From assembly GCA_007135635.1 (NCBI GenBank), contig SLIO01000158.1:1-5454 (forward strand): DNA of 5,454 nucleotides, given 5' to 3'. The stretch comes from Methylomicrobium sp. (GTDB taxonomy: Bacteria > Pseudomonadota > Gammaproteobacteria > Methylococcales > Methylomonadaceae). Below, piece by piece: positions 1 to 5,454 of this stretch; position 1 is the stretch's first letter; every line of letters begins with the position of its first letter. The notes below the pieces were generated by a model. That model did no database searches and had not been told where the DNA came from. It saw nothing but the letters and a program-made list of their open reading frames with translations. The position numbers were made by a program, and so were the translations under genes.

Positions 1-69
1 GAAAAGGGGGATTGAGGGGGATTTATTTAAAAAATCTCCCCTAGCACCTCTTGTTCAAAGAGGGGGACT
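1..69. repeat. G-rich palindromic intergenic repeat, cut by the window edge
   Basis: Seen: GGGGGATT occurs at 6-13 and again at 16-23, and GGGGGACT at 62-69. The second copy is followed by a near-complementary AAATCTCCCC at 32-41. A clean hairpin follows, CCTCTT at 47-52 pairing with AAGAGG at 58-63 around a five-base loop. Positions 1-10 look like the end of another copy of the same CAAAGAGGGGG motif, so the element probably begins left of the window. Similar C/G-rich repeats built around CCCCTCTTTnTCAAAGAGGGG are, from memory, scattered between genes in many bacterial genomes. No coding frame or mobility gene is visible. It lies 70 bases before pmbA and could act at the RNA level as the end of an upstream transcript, but no T-run follows the hairpin. 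Confidence 0.55.
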
Positions 70-127
70 GAATACTTACCTCCTTACCGCTCACTGTTGA
101 CCTCTTACTATAGATTTAATTTTAAAT

Positions 128-132
128 AGAGA
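128..132 (+). promoter_or_regulatory. weak ribosome-binding site for pmbA
   Basis: The purine run AGAGA ends six bases before the TTG at 139. It is a weak match to the Shine-Dalgarno consensus, but it is the only purine-rich stretch at a sensible distance. It supports the TTG start together with the in-frame TAG stop at 127-129, which rules out any start further upstream. Confidence 0.35.
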
Positions 133-138
133 ATTATT

Positions 139-1470
139 TTGCAAAACCGGGAAGAAATCAGTCGATTGGAAAATTTGGTCCAAAGCATTTTAGATGAAGC
201 GAAGCTGCAGGGCGCAACCGCCGCGGAAGCGGGTTTGAGTGTCGATAGCGGCTTGTCGGTGACCGCGCGTTTGGGTGATGTCGAAACGATAGAACATCAT
301 CGCGACCAAGGTTTGGGTGTGACCGTTTATATTGGGCAGCGTAAAGGCTCGGCCAGTACCACCGATTTGTCTGAGTCATCGATCAAGGAAACGGTGACCG
401 CCGCATGCAGTTTCGCGCGCTATGGTAGCGAAGATCCATATGCAGGATTACCCGAGCAAGACTGGCTTGCGACTGATTTTCCTGAATTGGATTTGTATCA
501 TCCTTGGTCTCTCGGTGCCGATCGGGCGATCGAGTTGGCTATAGCCTGCGAAGATGCCGCGCGTTCTTATTCAACCGAAATTACGAATTCGGAAGGCGCG
601 ACGGTCACCAGTCATCAAGGCATTCGGGTTTTGGGCAATAGTTTAGGTTTCTTGAAGGGTTCCGAATCGAGCCGTCACTCTATTAGTTGCGCAGTATTAG
701 GACAGCGAGGCGACAGTATGCAGCGAGATTATTGGTATAGCGTTGCCAGGAATCCTGACTTGCTTGAGGGGGTCGACTCCATCGGCAGAAAAGCGGCCGA
801 AAGGACGATCAGGCGTTTGCAAGGGCGTAGTTTGAGCACGCGGCAATGCCCTGTTTTGTATTCGGCTGAAGTGGCTTCCAGCTTGTTCGGATCGCTAATC
901 GGCGCGATTAGCGGTGGTAACTTATACCGTAAATCGTCGTTTTTACTTAATGCGTTGGATACACGGATATTTCCGGAATTCCTGCATATTCACGAGCAAC
1001 CTTATTTGGTTGGTGCTCTTGGTAGCGCTGCTTTCGACGCCGAAGGCGTCAAAACTAGGGCTCGGGACATCGTTGCGGAAGGTATCTTAAAGGCCTATGT
1101 TTTGAGTACTTATTCGGCGAGGAAACTCGGGCTTGAAAGCACGGGAAATGCTGGCGGCGTGCATAATCTGACCGTAGACAGCGGACCCGATGATTTTGCC
1201 GGAATGCTGAAGAAACTCGACACCGGTTTGCTCGTAACCGAATTGATGGGGCAGGGAGTTAAAATGGTGACTGGCGATTATTCGCGCGGCGCGGCCGGAT
1301 TCTGGGTCGAGCATGGCGAAATTCAATACCCGGTCGAGGAAATTACGATTGCCGGAAATTTGAAGGATATGTTTAAAAATCTCGTCGCGGTTGGTAATGA
1401 TGTCGATTATCGAGGTAATGTCCGTACCGGTTCGGTCTTGATCGAACGCATGTCGATCGCCGGAGAATAA
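139..1470 (+). CDS. pmbA: metalloprotease subunit PmbA/TldE
   Basis: This is the TldE (PmbA) half of the TldD/TldE cytoplasmic peptidase, which in E. coli trims the leader of microcin B17 and degrades the antitoxin CcdA and other unfolded peptides. The 443-residue length is close to the E. coli protein (450). By eye the match runs end to end: GLGVTVY near residue 60, RKGSASTTDLS near 70-80, the segment around 245-262 (LFGSLIGAISGG), YSARKLGL near 325, and the C-terminal block TGDYSRGAAGFW (378-389) followed by GEIQYPV and ITIAGNLKDM. The 245-262 segment sits where TldD carries its zinc-binding HExxxH. Here, as is normal for TldE, the histidines and glutamate are absent, so zinc chemistry must come from TldD, which is not in the window. 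The TTG start is nearly forced: an in-frame stop lies at 127-129 and the first internal ATG is codon 194. The gene stands alone, with palindromic DNA on both sides. Confidence 0.96.
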   Translation: MQNREEISRLENLVQSILDEAKLQGATAAEAGLSVDSGLSVTARLGDVETIEHHRDQGLGVTVYIGQRKGSASTTDLSESSIKETVTAACSFARYGSEDPYAGLPEQDWLATDFPELDLYHPWSLGADRAIELAIACEDAARSYSTEITNSEGATVTSHQGIRVLGNSLGFLKGSESSRHSISCAVLGQRGDSMQRDYWYSVARNPDLLEGVDSIGRKAAERTIRRLQGRSLSTRQCPVLYSAEVASSLFGSLIGAISGGNLYRKSSFLLNALDTRIFPEFLHIHEQPYLVGALGSAAFDAEGVKTRARDIVAEGILKAYVLSTYSARKLGLESTGNAGGVHNLTVDSGPDDFAGMLKKLDTGLLVTELMGQGVKMVTGDYSRGAAGFWVEHGEIQYPVEEITIAGNLKDMFKNLVAVGNDVDYRGNVRTGSVLIERMSIAGE

Positions 1471-1527
1471 GGCTCTCTATGAGTGGAACGGTTATGATTG
1501 AGAATAGTAGATATACCTTTAGCACTT

Positions 1528-1618
1528 CAAATTTCGGCGATGCTTAAGGAGGCGCCGGGGTGATCGGCTCCTCATTTAACGCTAGGTGAGGGGCCGGTCA
1601 CCCCAGTGCCGAATTTTG
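1528..1618 (+). repeat. long intergenic hairpin downstream of pmbA
   Basis: The core stem pairs 1557-1574 with 1587-1604 around a 12-base loop. Sixteen of 18 positions are Watson-Crick, and the other two (1564/1597 and 1569/1592) are T opposite G, so a + strand RNA would pair fully using G-U wobbles. An outer stem pairs CAAATTTCGGC (1528-1538) with GCCGAATTTTG (1608-1618), 10 of 11, with an asymmetric internal loop of 18 and 3 bases between the stems. It begins 58 bases after the pmbA stop codon. It could be a 3' untranslated-region structure or processing site, or one unit of a repetitive extragenic palindrome family. No T-run follows directly, so it is not a textbook intrinsic terminator. 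Confidence 0.7.
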
Positions 1619-1656
1619 ATCTACGCCCTTTTGATTGAAAAACCGTCTAAGAATAA

Positions 1657-1879
1657 AAGGTATGGGGTGTGTCTATCGAGGACCGCCGTTCACCCAGCAC
1701 CTAAATTATCCTAGATAGTTAGTCATAGCCAATGAATATGGAATTTAGGTGCTGGGTAACCCCATCCATGGGGGCTTGACGGCAGCGCTCGAATGCCAAG
1801 GATGGCGTGAATGCAGATTTTGCATGGAGCAAAAATCTGCCCTACTGCCGACATCCTCGCTAGCCACACCCCATACCTT
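1657..1879. repeat. 223-base multi-branched palindromic element (MITE- or REP-like)
   Basis: The two ends are inverted copies: 1657-1682 pairs with 1854-1879 at 24 of 26 positions, with the outer 15 perfect (AAGGTATGGGGTGTG and its complement). Inside are further stems in series. A perfect 16-base arm, 1692-1707 with 1742-1757, is extended by GTT/AAC (1688-1690 with 1758-1760) across one bulged base. CCCC (1760-1763) can pair with GGGG (1770-1773), competing for C1760. CGGCAG (1780-1785) pairs with CTGCCG (1845-1850) and encloses two hairpins: GCCA/TGGC at 1795-1806 with loop AGGA, and GCAGATTTT-GC at 1813-1823 with 1829-1840, one bulged A. No protein is encoded. ATAA lies immediately left (1653-1656) and one base to the right (1881-1884), a weak hint of target duplication. 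A non-autonomous mobile palindrome or a structured RNA are both possible. Confidence 0.7.
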
Positions 1880-1900
1880 CATAAAGTTAACCATTTATAA

Positions 1901-1906
1901 AGGGAG
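1901..1906 (+). promoter_or_regulatory. ribosome-binding site for the uracil-DNA glycosylase gene
   Basis: AGGGAG lies four bases before the ATG at 1911. The spacing is slightly short, but this is the clearest Shine-Dalgarno match in the window. It decides the start in favour of 1911 over the GTG at 1749, which lies inside the palindromic element, and over the ATG at 1962, which has no purine-rich sequence before it. Confidence 0.65.
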
Positions 1907-1910
1907 TACG

Positions 1911-2603
1911 ATGGGTGTAATTCAAAATGCGGTAAAATCCCCTTTTTTTTCAATCAAATCGATGGCTTCTAACCAAATTTTTAATCAAGAGTGCAGGGAT
2001 TGCGGACGCTTGGACGATTTTTTGTGCGAGGTGAAACGCAAGTATCCCGATTACCATGCTCGGCCGGTTGCTCCGTTCGGCGACGAACAACCGAAATTGT
2101 TGGTGGTCGGGTTGGCGCCGGGCATACATGGCGCGAATGCAACGGGGCGCCCGTTTACCGGCGATTATGCCGGAATCTTGTTGTACCATGCGTTATACCA
2201 ATTCGGTTACAGTAATCACCCCATTTCAGAAGGCCAAGAGGATGGATTGGTTTTAACCGCTTGCCGAATCACCAATGCCGTTAAATGCCTGCCGCCGCAA
2301 AATAAGCCGACCGGTCAGGAAATTAATACCTGCAATCGATATTTAAACGCCGAAATAGCGCAAATGCGTGAAGGAACGGTCATTTTGGCGCTGGGCAGTA
2401 TCGCGCATCAGGCCGTCTTGAAAGCCTGCGGTCTAAAATTAAAAGATGCATCGTTCGGCCATAATCGCTTGCATCGTTTGCCTAATTCGCGATATCTGGT
2501 TGATTCTTATCATTCCAGCCGTTATAACGTGCAAACCAAGCGCTTGACCGAGGAAATGTTTCACGATGTTTTTCGTAGTATCGCTGGAATTTTCGATCGT
2601 TGA
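1911..2603 (+). CDS. uracil-DNA glycosylase, family 5 (UdgB-like), iron-sulfur type
   Basis: The 230-residue protein belongs to the iron-sulfur uracil-DNA glycosylases that start base excision repair by cutting uracil, and in family 5 also hypoxanthine and other deaminated bases, from DNA. The cluster ligands are all visible: CxxC at C28/C31, C126 in AVKCLPPQNKP and C141. Motif 1 is GLAPGIHGANATGR (67-80) followed by FTGD (82-85). This is the family 5 form, which lacks the acidic residue that family 4 carries in GEAPG. D85 and N122 seem to match residues reported as important in the Thermus family 5 enzyme, from memory. The C-terminal motif is YHSSRYN (200-206), where the family usually has HPS, so one proline is replaced by serine. 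ATG 1911 is chosen for its ribosome-binding site; residues 1-20 precede the conserved domain and ATG 1962 is the only shorter alternative. It leads a three-gene unit and overlaps uvrC by four bases. Confidence 0.9.
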   Translation: MGVIQNAVKSPFFSIKSMASNQIFNQECRDCGRLDDFLCEVKRKYPDYHARPVAPFGDEQPKLLVVGLAPGIHGANATGRPFTGDYAGILLYHALYQFGYSNHPISEGQEDGLVLTACRITNAVKCLPPQNKPTGQEINTCNRYLNAEIAQMREGTVILALGSIAHQAVLKACGLKLKDASFGHNRLHRLPNSRYLVDSYHSSRYNVQTKRLTEEMFHDVFRSIAGIFDR

Positions 2604-4441
2604 GTGTTGCCGTGCCTGTTGCCGAATTTGATGTAGCCGCCTTTTTGAAAACCCTGACCAGCCGTCCGGGGATTTATAAAATGTTGAATGAAAAAGGCGA
2701 AATCATTTATATAGGAAAGGCCAAAAATCTCAAGAATCGCGTGTCGAGTTATTTTCGGACGCAAACCGCATCGCCGAAACAGCAGGCGATGATTGCGCAG
2801 TTGACGTCGATTGAAGTCATGGTAACCAACTCCGAAGGCGAAGCCTTGTTGCTCGAAAGCCAGTTGGTTAAGCGTTTCATGCCCCGCTACAACATTTGTT
2901 TGCGGGATGATAAATCCTATCCTTATATCTTTATTTCCACCGAACAGGATTTTCCGCGGATTACTTTTCATCGAGGCGCGAAAAAGAAGAAGGGGCAATA
3001 TTTCGGGCCTTATCCGAGCGCCGGTGCGGTCAAAGAAACATTGAAATTATTGCAAAAAATCTTTCCGGTTCGGCAATGCGAAGATTCTTATTATCGCAAT
3101 CGAACGCGCCCCTGTTTACAGCATCAGATTAAACGCTGCACCGCGCCGTGTGTCGATTTGATCGATACAAGCAACTATGCGGTCGATGTCGAAAACAGTA
3201 TTTTGTTTTTGGAAGGTAATGGCGATTTGCTGATAGGGCGCTTGATCGAGAAAATGGAGCAGGCCTCGGCGGCCTTGGATTTTGAAAAAGCTGCCGGTTT
3301 TCGGGATCAAATTGCGCGTTTGCGTTTGATTCTGGAAAAGCATTTCGTGCATGGCGAGCGGGGCGATGTCGATATCGTTGCCTGTGCTACGCGAGCAGGC
3401 GTGGCATGCGTTCAGGTGTTTTTTATTCGCAAGGGACAGAATCTCGGTAATAAGTTGTTTTTTCCTAAATTGTCCGATCAAAATGAACCCGGAAAAATTT
3501 TGCAGGCGTTTATCGCTCAATATTATCTCGACAAGACCGTGCCTTACGAGTTAATTGTCAGTCACGAGCCGGAAGAAGCCGGTTTATTGGCCGAGGTTCT
3601 GGCTGCTTATGCCAAACATGCCGTCACGATTACATCGAAGGTGCGCGGCGAACGCCAAAAATGGCTGCAAATGACATTGACCAATGCCGAGCATTCGCTG
3701 CAAAGTAAATTGGCCGACCGGCAAGGTATTTATGCGCGTTTTTTGAGTCTTCAGGAGGAATTGGGTTGCCGGGAATTGCCGAAGCGTCTCGAATGCTTCG
3801 ATATTAGCCATACCCAGGGCGATCAAACCGTAGCCTCGTGTGTTGTATTCGATAGGGAAGGGCCGGTAAAATCGGCTTATCGGCGTTTCAACATCGAAGG
3901 TGTGACGCCCGGTGACGATTATGCGGCAATTCATCAGGCAGTTGCCAGGCGCTATAAACGGCTCAAGCAAGGTGAACACGAGGCTCCCGATATTTTGTTT
4001 ATCGATGGCGGCAAGGGGCAAGTCGGCGAAGCGCAAAAGGCATTGGCGGATTTAGAGATAAACAATGTTATGATAGTCGGCGTTTCCAAAGGGCCGGATC
4101 GGAAAGCCGGTATGGAAAAACTATTGCTGACCGATCAGGCGCAGCCTTTGGATGTAACTCCAGGTGCGTCGGGATTGTTGTTGATTCAACATATTCGCGA
4201 CGAAGCACACCGATTTGCGATTACCGGACACCGGCAGCGGCGTGGTAAAGCAAAAAAACAATCCGTTTTGGAGGATATCCCAGGGTTGGGGCCGAAACGC
4301 CGACAATTATTATTAAAACAATTCGGCGGTTTGCAAGGCGTTGCCGGTGCCAGCGCGGATGCTTTGGCGAGTGTGGCAGGCATTAGTAAGGACTTGGCGC
4401 AACGAATTTACGAACAATTTCATAACCCAAATGGCCATTAA
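2600..4441 (+). CDS. uvrC: excinuclease ABC subunit UvrC
   Basis: UvrC makes both incisions around a bulky DNA lesion after UvrA and UvrB have located it. The length (613) matches E. coli (610). Domains in order: an N-terminal GIY-YIG nuclease for the 3' cut, with GIY at 24-26, YIG at 37-39, R47 and the ALLLE glutamate E86; a cysteine cluster C160-x11-C172-x7-C180-x3-C184, the spacing of the reported iron-sulfur ligands; a UVR domain for UvrB contact near 208-243; an RNase H-like nuclease for the 5' cut with D401 (ECFDISH), D439/D440 (GDDYAA), D469 (FIDGGKGQ) and H537 (IRDEAH); and tandem helix-hairpin-helix motifs from about 557 to 607. All key residues are intact. TTG 2600 overlaps the preceding stop as TTGA. 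GTG at 2612 would give 609 residues and aligns equally well with the E. coli N terminus. An in-frame TAG at 2576-2578 blocks anything earlier. No convincing ribosome-binding site exists, so coupling to the upstream gene is likely. Confidence 0.98.
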   Translation: MSVAVPVAEFDVAAFLKTLTSRPGIYKMLNEKGEIIYIGKAKNLKNRVSSYFRTQTASPKQQAMIAQLTSIEVMVTNSEGEALLLESQLVKRFMPRYNICLRDDKSYPYIFISTEQDFPRITFHRGAKKKKGQYFGPYPSAGAVKETLKLLQKIFPVRQCEDSYYRNRTRPCLQHQIKRCTAPCVDLIDTSNYAVDVENSILFLEGNGDLLIGRLIEKMEQASAALDFEKAAGFRDQIARLRLILEKHFVHGERGDVDIVACATRAGVACVQVFFIRKGQNLGNKLFFPKLSDQNEPGKILQAFIAQYYLDKTVPYELIVSHEPEEAGLLAEVLAAYAKHAVTITSKVRGERQKWLQMTLTNAEHSLQSKLADRQGIYARFLSLQEELGCRELPKRLECFDISHTQGDQTVASCVVFDREGPVKSAYRRFNIEGVTPGDDYAAIHQAVARRYKRLKQGEHEAPDILFIDGGKGQVGEAQKALADLEINNVMIVGVSKGPDRKAGMEKLLLTDQAQPLDVTPGASGLLLIQHIRDEAHRFAITGHRQRRGKAKKQSVLEDIPGLGPKRRQLLLKQFGGLQGVAGASADALASVAGISKDLAQRIYEQFHNPNGH

Positions 4442-4994
4442 ATTTAATCTTCCGACCTATCTGACTTTGCTGAGAATTGTTTTAATTCCGTTGCTTGCAG
4501 TGGTGTTTTATCTGCCTTGGGAATATGCCAACTTGGTCTCGACAATCATTTTTATCTTGGCCGGCATCACTGATTGGTTGGATGGCTATTTGGCCCGTAA
4601 GATGAGTTTGGAAACGCCGTTCGGCGCTTTTTTGGACCCGGTTGCCGATAAATTGATGGTAGCGATCGTACTGGTTTTGATAGTACAACAAGACGGTTCG
4701 CCTTATTTAGCCTTACCTGCGGCGATTATAATCGGGCGCGAAATTACGATTGCATCGCTACGCGAGTGGATGGCGGAATTGGGGCAGCGGGCTAAAGTCA
4801 AAGTTTCGCAACTGGGCAAATGGAAAACCACAGCGCAAATGACCGCGATCGGGTTTTTATTGTACGGACAGGATGTTATTGGTATACCGGTTAAGACATC
4901 CGGATATGTGTTGCTGTATTTGGCGGCGATATTGACGTTATGGTCGATGATTAATTATTTGAAAGCCGCGTGGAGCGTGTTTGGAGAAGGTTAA
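4431..4994 (+). CDS. pgsA: CDP-diacylglycerol--glycerol-3-phosphate 3-phosphatidyltransferase
   Basis: This inner-membrane enzyme transfers the phosphatidyl group from CDP-diacylglycerol to glycerol 3-phosphate, giving phosphatidylglycerophosphate, the precursor of phosphatidylglycerol and cardiolipin. The CDP-alcohol phosphotransferase signature is complete: D48-x2-D51-G52-x2-A55-R56-x8-G65-x3-D69-x3-D73, carrying the metal- and substrate-binding aspartates. Hydrophobic segments lie near residues 8-29, 34-47, 74-88, 93-108, 140-155 and 160-180, typical for the family. REWMAELG near 112-119 also matches E. coli PgsA. The 187-residue length fits the family (E. coli 182). ATG 4431 is chosen because the protein then begins, like E. 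coli PgsA, a few residues before the FNLPTYLTLLR segment. The longer frame open from 4341 is just uvrC read out of frame. It overlaps uvrC by 11 bases with no visible ribosome-binding site, so its translation probably depends on ribosomes finishing uvrC. Confidence 0.97.
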   Translation: MAIKFNLPTYLTLLRIVLIPLLAVVFYLPWEYANLVSTIIFILAGITDWLDGYLARKMSLETPFGAFLDPVADKLMVAIVLVLIVQQDGSPYLALPAAIIIGREITIASLREWMAELGQRAKVKVSQLGKWKTTAQMTAIGFLLYGQDVIGIPVKTSGYVLLYLAAILTLWSMINYLKAAWSVFGEG

Positions 4995-5101
4995 AAATTA
5001 ATCTGTTAACTATTAACGTAGCGGATCGAAACTAGAGTGTTGTAATAAACAACTGTTTGATGTTTAATTTAAAACTTTAGCTTAGTATGAGATGTTATAA
5101 A

Positions 5102-5129
5102 TCGAATATCAATATTTGAGGTTTTTTTT
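5102..5129 (+). terminator. possible weak intrinsic terminator of the udg-uvrC-pgsA unit
   Basis: An AT-rich hairpin, TCGAATAT (5102-5109) pairing with ATATTTGA (5112-5119) with one G-T wobble, is followed two bases later by an unbroken run of eight T at 5122-5129. The T-run is strong but the stem is weak and its loop must open to about four bases. It lies 107 bases after the pgsA stop codon and is the best terminator candidate downstream of the operon. Confidence 0.35.
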
Positions 5130-5186
5130 GGCGCTTTTTTGTTCGATAGTGGCGTTGCGAAAACAGTGATATAGCCTTAGCTTAAC

Positions 5187-5209
5187 GACTGCCGGTTCCC
5201 GGCGAAGTC
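5187..5209. other. GC-rich stem-loop in the AT-rich region
   Basis: GCCGG (5191-5195) pairs with CCGGC (5199-5203) around a TTC loop. GACT (5187-5190) pairs with AGTC (5206-5209) after a two-base bulge. This gives nine pairs in a short span. It stands out in AT-rich surroundings. No T-run follows. Its role is unknown: it could be part of a leader, a small RNA or a protein-binding palindrome. Confidence 0.4.
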
Positions 5210-5454
5210 TATTGATGACTTATCTGAAAGCGTTGTATAGCCATAATGGCAGCAAACAGGGTCGATCGAAGTGCACAGATTTTTATGTAACTTTTCGGTG
5301 AATAAAATCGGGATTAATCAGTTTTGTTATGCAACTCAGGTTCTCGAATGAATTGCCGAAACGATACGAATCATTAACTTTATAAAGGCAGCATAATGAT
5401 ATTGCTGTAAAAAGTGAAAAAGGAAAAGGAAATAGAAAATAACAAAAATAAATA

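Larger units (their letters stand above)
4995..5454. other. AT-rich non-coding region after pgsA
   Basis: No open frame of useful length with a start and a ribosome-binding site is visible on either strand in these 460 bases. I looked for tRNA T-arm signatures, since tRNA genes often follow pgsA in gammaproteobacteria, and found none. The region is clearly more AT-rich than the genes, contains two hairpins listed separately, and ends in an almost pure purine and A-rich stretch from about 5409. It probably holds the end of the pgsA transcript and the leader or promoter of a gene beyond the right edge. Confidence 0.6.

Noticed and set aside
84..111. Possible promoter before pmbA (TTACCG, 16 bases, TACTAT); also TTGACC at 97-102
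   Set aside because: Only 3 of 6 and 4 of 6 consensus matches, and the TTGACC has no -10 box at a usable distance that leaves room for a leader.
1087..1326. Open frames on the minus strand inside pmbA, uvrC and pgsA
   Set aside because: They mirror highly conserved genes, lack start signals and resemble no known protein.
1657..1879. CRISPR array or tRNA-like gene suggested by the repeated hairpins
   Set aside because: There are no evenly spaced direct repeats with unique spacers, and no CCA-type acceptor stem or T-arm consensus; the branching is only superficially cloverleaf-like.
1896..1901. TATAAA as a -10 box for the glycosylase operon
   Set aside because: It would place the transcript start within a few bases of the ATG and after the ribosome-binding site; no matching -35 box was seen.
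1749..1910. In-frame 54-codon extension of the glycosylase from GTG 1749
   Set aside because: It is translated from the palindromic element, has no family similarity and no ribosome-binding site, whereas ATG 1911 has AGGGAG just before it.
4341..4430. In-frame 30-codon extension of pgsA into uvrC
   Set aside because: The extra residues are the uvrC helix-hairpin-helix region read out of frame; PgsA homologues begin just before FNLPT as the ATG at 4431 predicts.
5414..5454. Short frame starting at GTG and still open at the right edge (13 codons, Lys/Glu/Asn-rich)
   Set aside because: No ribosome-binding site, very low-complexity A-rich sequence, and too short to judge.

Overview
The window is an ordinary housekeeping stretch of a gammaproteobacterial chromosome. 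Its most unusual content lies in the intergenic DNA. All four proteins align well by eye, from memory, with Escherichia coli or other bacterial relatives. The order uvrC-pgsA is a classic gammaproteobacterial pair. Protein character, moderate GC content and the intergenic palindromes suggest a methanotroph of the order Methylococcales (Methylobacter, Methylomonas or Methylomicrobium type). That placement is an inference from memory, not a search result.

Layout, all genes on the + strand. Positions 1-69 hold the right part of a G-rich palindromic repeat that runs off the left edge. Positions 139-1470 encode PmbA/TldE, the metal-free partner of the TldD peptidase, starting at TTG. The 440-base gap 1471-1910 contains two separate palindromic structures. 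The first is a long hairpin (1528-1618) with an 18-pair GC-rich core. The second is a 223-base multi-branched palindrome (1657-1879) closed by a stem matching at 24 of 26 positions, with at least three further stem-loops inside.

Positions 1911-4994 form a tight three-gene unit: a family 5-type (UdgB-like) iron-sulfur uracil-DNA glycosylase, the excinuclease subunit UvrC, and the phosphatidylglycerophosphate synthase PgsA. The reading frames overlap by 4 and 11 bases and the second and third genes lack clear ribosome-binding sites, so translational coupling is likely. The first two genes both act in DNA repair: base excision of uracil or deaminated bases, and nucleotide excision of bulky lesions. 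PgsA is a membrane phospholipid enzyme and appears to be carried along by the conserved uvrC-pgsA linkage.

Positions 4995-5454 are AT-rich and hold no gene I can support. They contain a weak candidate terminator, one GC-rich stem-loop and an A-rich tail that probably leads toward a gene outside the window.

I found no CRISPR array, transposase, tRNA, rRNA or recognisable defence or biosynthetic system. The best candidate for something undescribed is the structured DNA between pmbA and the glycosylase gene.
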